From positions 682,001-746,000 of the forward strand of contig JAULSR010000005.1 of NCBI GenBank assembly GCA_030512295.1: a stretch of DNA of 64,000 nucleotides. The letters are read 5' to 3'. The DNA is from Bombardia bombarda (lineage: Eukaryota > Ascomycota > Sordariomycetes > Sordariales > Lasiosphaeriaceae). The notes below the pieces were generated by a model. It was not told the origin of the DNA. It saw only the letters and a program-made list of their open reading frames with translations, and did no database searches. Position numbers and translations under genes: made by a program. This document shows positions 9,493 through 21,500 of this stretch, piece by piece; the stretch's first letter is position 1; each line of letters opens with the position of its first letter.

Positions 9493-11611
9493 TACTTATG
9501 TATACACACGATATGAACCGTCGAGGTTGAATGAAGAATTGTGATTTCGAAATAAACAGCAACAGGCCAGCCGTCGAGTATCCAAAGAAGAGAAAAAGCG
9601 GGATCAACCCGATGAGTAAGGTCCAACGACAGTAAGGACCGAACTGTTCGTGCTCCCTTCTTTGGGCGCGCAAGAGCTTGTCGTCCGCGAGGTGGAAAGA
9701 GAGGACAGAACAGTTGAGCGTGCGTCCCAAGAAAGAGTGACTGAGAGAGCGGATACCACACGACAAGGTGGCAATGTGCGTTGAAACGTCACTGGTTTAA
9801 AAGAAGGAGACAGACAGACACACTATGGTATCAATCGACTCGCTCGCTCGGCCAAGCGGAGGCAAAGAGAACGGAATGGAGCCACAAATAACTTGGGATG
9901 AAAAAGAGTGTGTAATACCAAAAATAAAAAAGCACACGGCAGTAGCAGCAAGAAGGGAAATGGGAGAATGGCGGTGGGTCTGTTAGTCACGAAAATCACA
10001 GCATCGCGAAAAGGATGGTGTCGCAGACAAGACAAGGCCAAGCAGAAAGCGCAAGATTTCCCCAGGAAACATGCAGAACAGGACAGAGAGACCGAGAGAG
10101 AGAGAGAGAGAGTTGACACGAACGGGGGATACTCGGGATTTTTTTTTCTCGCTCTGGGTAGGTAGATCTCTGGGTAGGTAGATTGGACGAGTCTAGATTC
10201 GTGGCCCTTGCTCTCATGGGCCATGAGCGCGCGCGAGCGAGCGAGACATCGTCGCGTTCCTGACAGTTGTTTGTCTGTCGCAAAGTTTTCAGAGCCTTTG
10301 CCCCTTAAACCACACACGATAAAAAGCTTAAACGCCGAGCGGAACGCAGCAATGTCGTTGAGGAACCATGTCAGGAGAGGTCTCAGTCGGTCTCAGCTAG
10401 CCGCCTCTGGACGGATTCGGTCCAATAACCCCACACGCGACAAGGCCAGTCTGCGACTTGTAGCGTCTTTGCAGGCTCCCGGGGTTGGGGTTGAGGCTGA
10501 GGTGGACACCGCGACGGTGGATCCAGTGCCCGGGGGGCCGAGGTGAGACAGGACCCCTGACGGCTTGTGTTTGAGCTTCGTGTCCAAGCGAAACTGGCTG
10601 GCCCTGGGCGATTAAATTAATTGCAGGTGAAAGACAGGTCACACCCTCTGCTGCGCGATGGATGGCGACGACAAGAAAGAAAAATCGGATGATGATTGAG
10701 GGGCCCCAAGGATTTGAAGGCACCGCGGCCGCCCAGCGTTTATGCGACTCCCATCACGATCCACGACGCCACGGGCGATTTGCTGCAGAGAAGGAATGGC
10801 TGGATGCAGCGAAGGCGGGACGGGCGGATCATGACTGCCCTGCTGCCCTACTAAATCCCTTGCGTGGGAACTGTGCTGTAACGACTAACGAGGGATCAAG
10901 TGAGGCGTGGACTAGTTATTATTCTCTTGTATTGCAAAATATGATGTGGACGCGTCATCACCGGGATGAGAGGATGCGACATCTCGAGAGATGTTCCGAT
11001 GCCACTTTCCTGAGGAAGAGTCGAATTTCTACGCGCACGAATAAAAGAGTGAAGGGTCCCCGACGACTCGGCCGGGGAACTTTGCAGTAACCCAGCGGCA
11101 AGCTGACCGCACAAGTTGGTTAATAAGGAGCTGAATTGACGCTTGAGTCTTTATTGCGCTTGAGGTCGCAACTCGCAACTGACTGAATATGGGGTTGAAT
11201 TGCCTGAGCCGAATGCACGAAGTCCTTCGTACTTTGAAGCCTTCAAGTCGACGTCACGGGAGAGTGGGCCCTATGGAAGTGAGCAGACAAATCAGAAAAC
11301 GGCGTGGTACTTGGTACCTTCGCGCCAAAGCCAGCTTGCCAGCCAGTAAACCAAACCGCCTGCCTGAGCTCGATGCCCAGCTCATAGCGTCGATGGTGAC
11401 GAACATGATTCAACACCGACATCTTTGTCGATGAAAGTTAGAGTGCTTGATTGAGGCACAACTCCGTTTTTGCCAGCGCTGTGCGCTGTTTCTTCTATTT
11501 ACATCGTATACAATCTAATAGTATTTTTAATCGCATTTTTGGAATAATATTTCACCTTTACTCCCAGCGCGCATTGTCGCAGGTTCAATCTCTCAGAGAC
11601 GTCGTGAAAGA
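9493..11611. other. Divergent intergenic spacer (2.1 kb)
   Basis: It separates the 5' ends of the secreted-protein gene and the DUF1295 gene. It carries a GA-rich tract near 10094-10112 and a short tandem repeat at 10152-10183. A frame at 10208..10546 (+) has no recognisable domain and is not called. Confidence 0.5.
10152..10183. repeat. Tandem duplication, 16 bp x 2
   Basis: CTCTGGGTAGGTAGAT occurs twice back to back without mismatch (10152..10167, 10168..10183). Confidence 0.85.
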
Positions 11612-12770
11612 ATGGCAGTCCACGTCTTGGATGGTTATTATCTCGCCATCACTCTACTCATCACGATTGCCTACCAGCTTGCTTTCTTTTCCATCGCCTT
11701 CACTTTCAAGTTTGACAAATTGACTGGTGGGCTTTTTCTCTCTCACACATCCTTTCCAATCTCCAATTAATGACACCGGCTCTGCAGATTTCGCTGGCGG
11801 CACCAATTTTGTCCTCCTGGCCATCCTCACGCTCGCCTTCAGCCCCACCACGATGCGCGCCAAGTGGTCGCGTCGCTCTTCATCATGGTCTGGGGGCTGC
11901 GGCTGTCGGGCTTCCTGCTGTTCCGGATCCTCAAGACGGGCAAGGACGACCGCTTCGACGACAAGCGCGACAAGTTCTTCCCCTTTCTCGGCTTCTGGAT
12001 CTTCCAGATGATCTGGGTCTGGATCGTGTCGCTGCCCGTAACGGTTCTCAACTCGCCCAACGTCCAGCAGTACTCCCAGCGCCCCTTTGGCACCGGCCGC
12101 GATATTGCAGGTGTCATCTTGTATGCCATCGGCCTGACCATGGAGAGTGTGAGCGACGTGCAAAAGTACATCTTCCGCTCTAGGAACGACAAGTCGGCCA
12201 TTTGTGATAAGGGCTTCTTTTACTTCTCGCGTCATCCGAATTATTTTGGCGAGATTATTGTTCAGTTTGGTGAGTCTAAACGTGTGTTGTTTCCAAATAT
12301 CATACTGACGCTGTGTGTCAAAAATAGCAATCTACATGATCGCCGTCTCTGCTGCCGCCGACGGCTACGTCGGCGGGCAGGCGTTCAAGGCCCTGTACGC
12401 CACCATCGTGGGGCCCTTCTTTTTGACCATACTTCTCATGTTCGTCTCGGGCCTCACTCTTTCCGAGCGACCGGGGGCCAAGAAGCGTTATGAGAAAGGC
12501 AACAACTGGGACGCGTACGCGCGCTATCTCAAGCGCACCAGCATCCTCATCCCGTTCCCACCGCAGATACACGAACATCTGCCCGTCTTCATCAAGCGCA
12601 CTATTTTTCTCGAGTTTCCGCTGTACGTCTTCGATCCCGCCAAGCACTCGGACGCCGCAAAAGCAGGAGCCCAGGAGCAGGACCACCAGCGCTCGGCGGA
12701 GGAGGGAAGGGGCGCGGGTGCTGGTGCTGGGGGGCGGCAAAGCGTGGATGGCTTGGTCACCGAGGGATGA
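11612..12770 (+). CDS. DUF1295 / steroid 5-alpha-reductase-like membrane protein, with apparent 1-nt frameshift
   Basis: Exons 11612..11726, 11788..12269 and 12328..12770; introns 61 and 58 nt. Exon 1 encodes a membrane helix (YYLAITLLITIAYQLAFFSI). Exon 2 starts DFAGGTNFVLLAILTLAFS in one frame, then must move to another frame to read DARQVVASLFIMVWGLRLSG and RDKFFPFLGFWIFQMIW. The shift lies at the CCCC run 11843-11846. One extra base there would restore a continuous family-like protein of about 346 residues. Downstream come GFFYFSRHPNYFGEI (the family signature just before intron 2) and SGLTLSERPGAKKRYE, then a polar tail. The family is multi-pass and probably reductase-like or methyltransferase-like, with no proven substrate. 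The break could be a sequencing error in a homopolymer or a real recent lesion. Intron 2 is phase 1 and joins QF|AIYMIAVSAAADG. Confidence 0.85.
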
Positions 12771-14057
12771 TGGTGCGTGGTACTTGCTCGGTATGACTAT
12801 ATGACTTAATGTTGGTATACTCATATTTCCATTGACAACTGTCTCATGGCAACCTGAGATACACTGCCGTTAATATATGACTTGATTTTCAATCACTCTT
12901 GTGTAAAGCGGTTCTATATATGTATCCGACAATCATTTGGATGAGGTGCTCTCTCTGGAACAAGATGAAAGGGACAATTATGTCATAATGCATCCATCCT
13001 AAGTAATTGGCGGATCAAGCTCGAATGGAAGGCACGACACGCAGCACAATCCAGTCACCACCTCCACTGGAAAACCACATTCGTCCTCTGCCCAAAGCCT
13101 TGGAATATTATGCAACACCTTTGTGATATCCTATGACATATCCATCACAATGCTCGCTTTAAAGATTTTGGCAGTCCAATCGTTTATCCAATCATTTAAC
13201 GTCACCCTTTTTGCTGGGTACGCAATTCACGACACCAGCAGCACTAACGACACTAATGATTACTCCGCTGATAGCGGACAACGGCACCCATTCGGGATCT
13301 TCAAACCCACCAAAAGATAATAGAGATCTCATCCACCAGCCAAAAACATCATACGTCAGATAGCTACTGTGTAATCAGTACCTTAGCTACACTAGGACAG
13401 ACCCCCTCATTCCCACGCCGCTACCTGGGTGCCGGCTCCAGAACCGCACATAGGAACCACAAACCACCCCTGCCGCGATGCACGGCACTAGGGCACAGTC
13501 GACGGGGGGGAGGGTGGGATGCTCCAGTGGACGGACCACTCTGGGAAATGCCGGGATAAGAACTGGTCACTCCTCTTATTAATTTTCTCTCTCTTGGTGG
13601 TTATCTTTCAGATAGAGATACTGGTTGATAGGAACCTCAGCCCTGCCCAATGCCCAACAATCGTCGAATAAAGCAAGGCAAGGCAAGGTACACAACGGCA
13701 AGCACAAGCAGGGGGGGTTACTCCGCGTCGCGCTGGCTGCTCACCCTCGCCTTGGGGGGTCGTCATGGAGCCGGCAGGGGGGGGGGGGGGCAGCCAACTC
13801 GCGACTGCCTTTCTGCTTACCTTGACTTCTTTCCATATCTCATGTCTTGAAATAAGCATCTAGAAAGCGTCAGTGTTGCCGTCTTTGATCTGTGCGACTG
13901 TCTCTGACACTCTAATGCGGGTTCGATTTTTTCCCTCAGTTTGACAACCACACATTACCTATCTTTCACATTTACAAATAGAGATACCATTATCTACTAC
14001 CAGCTATCTCTAAAGGGCCAAGTCAAGTCCATCGAACTCGACTGGACGGACTTCACC
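12771..14057. other. Intergenic, upstream of permease
   Basis: 1.29 kb with no supportable gene. It includes a G-run (13777-13790, 14 G). The promoter and 5' UTR of the permease must lie in the right-hand part. An upstream in-frame extension reaches 13941, but ATG 14058 has a better context (CACCATGAG). Confidence 0.5.
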
Positions 14058-16359
14058 ATGAGCGAAGCAGCAGCACCACCGCAGAGATCGGCCATCGCAA
14101 AAGGGGCCACCACGCCAGATGGAGGGTCTGAGGACGAGACGGTTGTCGCCCTCGAGAATGGCATCGTCATCAACGCCTCGGGCTACAGGGACCAGCTGAA
14201 ACGGCAGTACAGTCTCGTGGGTCTGGCGGGCATTGCTGTGACGGTCGATAATGCCTGGGTGGCGCTGGGCTCGTCTATCTCGGTCTCTATCTGTATGTCT
14301 GATCCTGTCACACCGAGTTTGGCTTGTCTGACATTGCTGCTGTATAGTGAATGGTGGCCCACCGGGGCTCATCTTTGGGCTCATTGTCGCCGTGTTTTAT
14401 TACTCGTTTATTGGTCTGGGCCTGGCCGAGGTATGAAGAGCTGCCCAGAGACCTCATCGGTAAACTCACTGGTATGTGAGATATATGGCTCATCCTGACT
14501 CTTATGCTGCTCGCAGTTTGCCTCTTCTGTTCCTACCGCCGGCGGCGTGTATCACTGGGCGACCATTGGTATGTTTTGATGGATCTGTTACTTTTCATGC
14601 ACTGCCAGCCAGCCCCTCTTTCCCCTGTCAGGCAGAACCACCTGATCCCGAAACCATAATCATATAATACACAACACCCCTAAGTATCTATCTAGCTAAC
14701 ACCACCAACCCAACATGAAGCCGGCGGTCCAAAATGGGGCCGCATCCTCGGCTTCTTCACGGGATGGATCAACTTTTACGGCTGGATGTTCGACCTGGCC
14801 GCCCTGGTGCAGATCACCGCCAACATCGCCGTCAACATGTACGTCGTCTACCACCAGGACACGTACATCTTCGAGCCCTGGCAGGTCTACGTCGCCTACC
14901 TCCTGATTTTGTGGGCCGCGACCGCCATCGTCATCTTTGCCAACAGGATCATCCCGCACACCCAGAACCTCGGCATGTTTTTTGTCATTGCTGGCGGCAT
15001 CATTACGATTATCGTGCTCGCTGCCATGCCCAGGAAGCATGCCGATAACCACTTTGTCTGGGGCTCGTTCGAGGAGAACAATTTGACGGGCTGGTCGGGG
15101 GGCGTGGCGTTCATGCTGGGCGTTCTGAATGGGGCTTTTACTGTTGGCACGCCGGATGCGATTACTCATGTGAGTTGTTATTTTGATTAGTGGCTGCTGG
15201 AGCTATTGTTTGCTTGCCCTGTATGTGTGCTGGTTAACTAACTGGTATAAACAACAAACAGATGGCCGAGGAGCTGCCTCATCCCAGAAAGGACCTTCCC
15301 AAAGCAATCGCGCTACAGATTGGTCTTGGGTTTCTCTGTATGTGTTTCATACTTTGTTCCCTTACCCGTTATCTCAACTAACCTTAGAACTCAGACGCCT
15401 TCTGCTTCGCCATCGTCCTCTGCTACGCCATCACCGACATCAGCGCCCTGACGCTTGGCATCAACACGTATCCGCTGGCCAGCATCTACGCGCAAGCGAC
15501 GGCCGACGCCGACGGCAACCAGAACGTGGGCGCCACCTTTGGCCTCTTGTTCATCATCTTCTTCTCCTCGGCTCTCTGCTGCATTGGCACAGTCCTGACC
15601 AACTCGCGCATCTACTGGGCTCTGGCCCGCGACAATGCCGTGCCGCTGTCGCCGTTTTTCGCAAAAGTCAACGAGACGCTGAGTTGTCCAGTGCCGTCGA
15701 CGTTGTTTGTTGGTGAGTAATAACTTGTTTAGTTGTCTTATTTTTTTTTTTCTTTCTATAAGATATATGTTGCTAACGACGTTGTTAATGTGAAGCGGTC
15801 ATTGCCACCGGCCTCGGCGCCATCCCCTTGGGCAGCCCGGTTGCCTTCCTCAACCTGACAGGATCTTTTATCATCCTGACTACGGTGTCGTATGCCATCC
15901 CCTTTGCGGCAAACGTAGTCACTGGAAGGAAGTATTTCCCCAAGGGCCCGTTTCATCTGGGGAAGTTTGGGACGCCGGTGAACGTGCTGGCGGTGTTGTT
16001 CATCACGTTGTTTGATATCTTTTACTGCTTTCGTGAGTTTTCCCCCTTTCATTTTCCCTTTGTAATCTCTATACTATCAGTACTTGTTTGTGGGAAAGTT
16101 CAATGCTGACTTGATAATGTGGTATGTGATAGCCTATCTTGTGCCTACCACGGTGGAGGGCATGAATTACAATAGCGTTATCATCGTCGGTGTGGTTGCT
16201 CTTACCGGCCTGTGGTGGCTGTTGCATGCGAACCGCAACTATCCGGGGCCAAAGGTCATGACTCTGTATATTCATGACGATAGTGCTGAGGTCGTTGCGG
16301 CGGGTGGTACTGTTGCTGCTGAGAGCTTCGAGGAGACGAAGTCGGAGAAGCAGGCGTAG
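14058..16359 (+). CDS. APC-superfamily permease (fungal choline/GABA/amino-acid transporter type)
   Basis: Eight exons: 14058..14292, 14348..14430, 14517..14568, 14721..15169, 15262..15337, 15395..15712, 15796..16032, 16133..16359. Introns are 55-152 nt. The product is 558 residues. A polar ~50-residue N-terminus precedes DQLKRQYSLVGLAGIAVTVDNAW, the start of TM1. Other family blocks are FIGLGLAEFASSVPTAGGVYHW, GWINFYGWMFDLAA, MAEELPHPRKDLPKAI (the conserved cytoplasmic loop) and SRIYWALARDNAVP, then FDIFYCFPYLVPTT and MNYNSVIIVG. About 12 membrane helices are expected at the plasma membrane. The pattern matches the yeast Hnm1/Uga4 group, so choline, GABA or another amine is the likely substrate; the exact one cannot be told from sequence. 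All splice joins keep the frame and conserved motifs. Confidence 0.9.
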
Positions 16360-18519
16360 CTGTTGTTTATTTTGGCTGTTGTTTCGGGGGAATATTTGTA
16401 GTGTTAGTATCACTATCTACTTAGTGATGGAATATTTCAGTCATTAGTCAGGGCAGATCTCAGCTCTCGTACCTTGATATTGGGCTCTCACCAAGGTTTC
16501 GCTTGTTCAAACAGGTTGAAGCGAAACAGTTCATTGAAAGCCTTTTGTAGCAGTACAGGAGCAAACATCTTATGGCCATGAGAAATAAAACTTGCCTCCT
16601 AGATCATTTACCTTTCCACCCCTTTTCGATCATTTCCCATCTTCCATTACTACCCGGGTACTTCATTCATACGACCGCCAGTTACTCGATTCCGGGGTAC
16701 CCATCGACCTTGCTTTAATATTTCTGCCATTGCACAGGACCAGTACTGGTATCCCTTTCCAACTAAATTCCCAACTAGTACACCTGCCACTTGTGTGGCG
16801 TCGTTCTTCCCCCATATATCACCGAGGATGAGAATGCCTCAGACTCCTCTAGTGACTCCTTACTCGGAAGACGGGTGAGACAGCTCGACTTATTGACCAA
16901 CCCTATCAGATATTTCTCTCCTTCTGTTCCTACTGAATATCTCGATTAGAGGGACGCATGCAAGTTAGCATGGGGTGAACGAACTTGACCTACTCGTCAT
17001 CCATTTTAGATACTGAGTAGTAGTGACCAACAGGGGCCTCTCTGTTATATTGTTAAGATACCGTAACAGAGGAGGCACCCCTGGCCTGATCCCATTTCTT
17101 CTAGATGTTCGATATAAAGTTCCTCATGGTCATGTCATGGCGGGATTCATTGCCAATATCGAGATAAGTTACGCCCAAGCGCCAAACACCTTCTACCCAC
17201 CTGGGTGTTTACTCATACTAACCGTATGTCTTTCTTACCGTTATCAATAGCAACCCAGTGGAGAGCTCCAAGACCATTCGCCATCACAGCATATCAACTC
17301 ACAAAGTTTAGGGATGGCCATCGGAAGAAGCACCGAACCAGTAGAAAGACAACAAGCAGAGCAGACCTGGGATATCGTTCCTTAATAATACTCCCAGAGA
17401 TCCGAATTGATAGCTTGTGGATGTTTCTGTGATACTTCGATGATTATGTGCCTTACTTCCATGTACTTCGTCTTCATAGTAACAAATTTGTTATTATGGC
17501 GGAATACTTATTGTGTTAGAGGAGTGTGAGCTTACTCGGGCAGTAAGTACCTCAGTCCCTGATCAAAAACACCAGTGATAGTATCCATAGCATCTCTCCT
17601 TTGATGTGGATACCATACACTTACTCGAGACTCTCAGAGCCATCACGGGGTGGCTTCCTTGCAAGCTGACTTCAGCTTGTTTGGTATGATGGGTCCACTT
17701 GCATAAGCCAGCCTACCCATGGCTGGCTGGCTGGCGGGCTGGCGGGCTGGCTGACTACCAGATGAGCAACCTACGTACTGAGTATATGAAGACGGGGGAG
17801 AAACAATCGATTTCGTAGTCACACAACTGGAATATATGTGTTATACTGATTGGTAGCGATATCTTGTCTCTATAATCGGAAAAGTCAGCTGCGCACTTGT
17901 AGATCTGGGACTACTTGGCATCTACTTGAACAACGGCTCTCCAAGATCAACGGGTTTTGTCGGGGCATCTAAACATATGTTGCGCAAGCGTTCAGTTAAA
18001 TAAACAAAGGGAATAAATAGCCAGGCACTTTATTCCGCATTATGATTGTTTTCAAGTAAATGATGTATCTTAGGTGCGGTTGTAATGCCAACTTGGAGGT
18101 ACGTACGGTACCTCAGTAGTTTTTCCGTGCCCTCTTTCTTCCTTACTAACGTCTGTCTTTTTTCTTCTCCATACTTTCAAGCGACGGAGATGCGTTTGCG
18201 TGTATCTATGTGTATACGTGTATGCGTGTCTGCGTAACCCGTCTAGCCATCCAGCGATCTAGACGCAGCACATGCATAAACACAGCAGTACTAGAAGAAA
18301 CAGCAGCCGCACAGCACAGCACAGCACAGCACAGACCGCCGGCCCCAACGACGCGGGTCTTAGTCCATGTCTATCTGGCTGTATGTATGTAAAATTATGT
18401 GTCTTGTCTCTCGTTTATCAATCAGAACAAGTACCGCGCATAACGATTGTGCATGATGCTGTGCTTTACTGGTCAGGTGAGTAAATAGATATTACTTATC
18501 TTGGGAGGTCGGTAGATAG

Positions 18520-18570
<51 letters not shown>

Positions 18571-21500
18571 AAGGGGAAGTAACGGATCAGCGGTAGAGAC
18601 TCTCGATAGATACGGACACACGCAGACAAAGAACAATCAATGATCATGTAGTTATGGGAGGGTGAGGAAGAGAGAGGGAGGGAGGGCAAGACCTCCCCTC
18701 CCCCTCCCCACGTCCCTCTCATCCCCCGCCGGCTCCAAGACAATATGCTCGCCCGCGCGGACCCTTATCCCTCGAGTCGCACAAATGGCATATCATTGTG
18801 TCGACTTGCTCGTCATTACTCTCCGGGCTGCAGGGCGAGCATACTCTTTATTGTTAATTTTGAGGCGTAATAAGATCCGTGTTGGTTGGCGGCTGTTTAT
18901 ATCATTTCACACCCGACCCACTTGACGGTTGTGGGTTCCGTTCTTTCGAACGGGATAGCAGATATTTGTACTACGATGCCTGTCGTGCAAATCAGGCAAA
19001 GGACGGGAAGCAAACGAGGATCCATCTGCCCCGAGAGCGGCGTTGTAGTGAATAGCAGCAAAACGTTATGGCTGTTGTTCTCGTGGTTGTTGAATCTTTC
19101 GATATTTCGGTGAGAATTACGTGGTTAAAGAACTGGATTAGCGGACAACCAACGACACTGGGCTGGGACCAACACAAGATTTGTTCTGATGGTATCTGGA
19201 GCCTCGCCGGCCCTGGTAATTAGAAGGCATGTTGGTTGGAGCACTGTGGATCGCCGACTAGAACCCAGGCATCGATACTACCTTAGTATTCTAGGCTGCC
19301 AACCCCCCCCAAGGACTACGCCCCATGATGTCCGAGAGCGGAAATATCATGATCTGTACCGCGCTTTTGCGCCCTTGGCAATATATCTTATGACGCGCTT
19401 GTTTGTGCTATCGTATTTGTTGGCCGATAGTGTAGCGACCTAGATCAGGTATTGATGAGTATGTGTATGTATATCGACTTCAATAACCTAGACTATACGC
19501 TTAGTAAGTAGCAAACCCGCCAGGCGACAACATATTGGGGGCTCGCAGTGTGCCCCGCGGGGAAGAATAGTATCGCGGCCCGGAGAACCAGAAAATGAGC
19601 AGTGCACAAGGCCATCTTGGGAAAAAGAAAGTCCCACCCACCTTTGGGGCAGTGGTGTGTCAGAGAATAGGTCCCGACAGCTCGGTCACCCCCTGTAAAT
19701 TCCCAGCCACTCCGCCTCTTGGGTGAGAGCACAGCACACTTGTCCAACACATGAGCACAAGTCTCCGAATCCGTATTGTCCCCAAGACAGGCCCGCCATC
19801 CTGCCTTGAGCGGCGCTTTTCGCACAGTATCATGTAGGGAAACGAGCTTCTTGAAGCCAACTAACAGTGCAGTTGGGTCTGTCAACCTTCCCTATGTTAT
19901 TTTGTTGAGGACAAGAGGGGACGTGTTTCACGGATATCGTGTAACAGAACGTGATTAGCTTAGAAAAAAGAACGCGGTAGGCCATCCGGGTTTCCCCATG
20001 CATTGTCACAGGGGTAACTCATATTGCGGGCCAACATGGCAGTGTTCGTGGTCGTACTTGTTACTGCTCATGCGCTGTGTGTGATGCAAAGTGCCTGTAA
20101 TCGAATCAGACATGATTACCGGTATATGACTAGTTTCGAACTAATGAAACCAAATAAATGGCCCGAGCCCAGGCCGTCTTGTTTAGTGGATCCGCGGAAA
20201 CACTGGGAGATAGGGTGGTTGTATTGACGGACGGTGCCGAGTCATATCGGCATATAGGAGAGTATGTGGACTAATTTTCGGAAGTAGGTCCAGCAAACCG
20301 CGAGCGCGTGAGTAAGGTGTGTGTGTGTGTGTGGGTGCGTGTGTGTGGGTGTGTGATGGTTCAGGCAGAAGGTTGGTGCGTGATTCCGAAAGTAGTAGTT
20401 GAAATATTAGCCGGACCGCGTTGGCTTACAAGGACGACATCAACCCATGGCTACATGTATGTATATGGGCGTTAGCAACCCACAGGTGCGGCGCACAACG
20501 TGTCCGTCCAGGTAGCCTGACGCTGTATCGTTCTCGCATGCGTGGGACAGAAAGCTGGGAATCGTATGTCTGTAGTACAGTACAGAGTCCATTTATCGCA
20601 CTGTGGGTGGATCCGCGGTGAATACCTAAATAGCACGCAGCACGTACTGTACAGTACAGAACACTGTATGTCATTCGCAGGCCGAGCGGAAGCAAATCAC
20701 TCGGGACCTTGAGACAGATTTTGGTAGGCTGAAGGGGGGAATCTCTGAGCGGGGTTGCGCCAGCTGGATGGTAACGAATAAAGCCGACTCCCAGCCTATC
20801 ACCCGTCGTTACGGCAGAAACGGGGAAGGGCATGAAACACAGCCAATTACACCACCGAATGCTGGAGTGTAGTGATATTCGCGGTATACTACCATTGTTT
20901 GTGCGCGCTGTGGAGGGTGACCATCGAGGAATACAAATCGGAAAATCGAGCACGGATTGGTCCATGACACGACTACGAAGGCTGGGGCCAAAAGTCTTTC
21001 CCCTGCTCATAGCTCATCGGCTTACCTAAGCAAGACAGTGTGTATGATTCTAAGAACCTGCTATAACTTACAGAGGGGTGCTGCTAAATATTAGCGACTA
21101 CAAGGCTATAATATGGCGTTGACACACTATATCTAACAGCCCACAGCGGTGTAGAAGCACAGTTTGAATAAAACGTCAATCATAATCTCACTGTCTTACC
21201 TAAGCCAATGGACTTTGAGCAGGGGATGTCGATCCTTCCGCCATGGCTCAGGGGCGAGCTTTCGAGAAAGGATCTGGGGGAGGTTTAGGCACCTGTTTCC
21301 GGCCTAGTGTGCGGATACTATATTGTAGATTGATCTTTGCTAAAGGAGCCGATCACCTCGTTCGAGAACAAAGCTTCAGTGGTGAATATCCGAATGTGCT
21401 TTCATGAGGGTGTCTTTCACCATCAACTGAGTCTGGCAGCTCTTCGAGACAACAGCAAGCCACCATGGCTGGCGATGACAAGGCTTAAAACCATGGTGGG

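Noticed and set aside
20426..21010. 194-codon minus-strand open frame in the gene-poor interval
   Set aside because: No recognisable motif, no splice continuation, and amino-acid composition like translated non-coding DNA.
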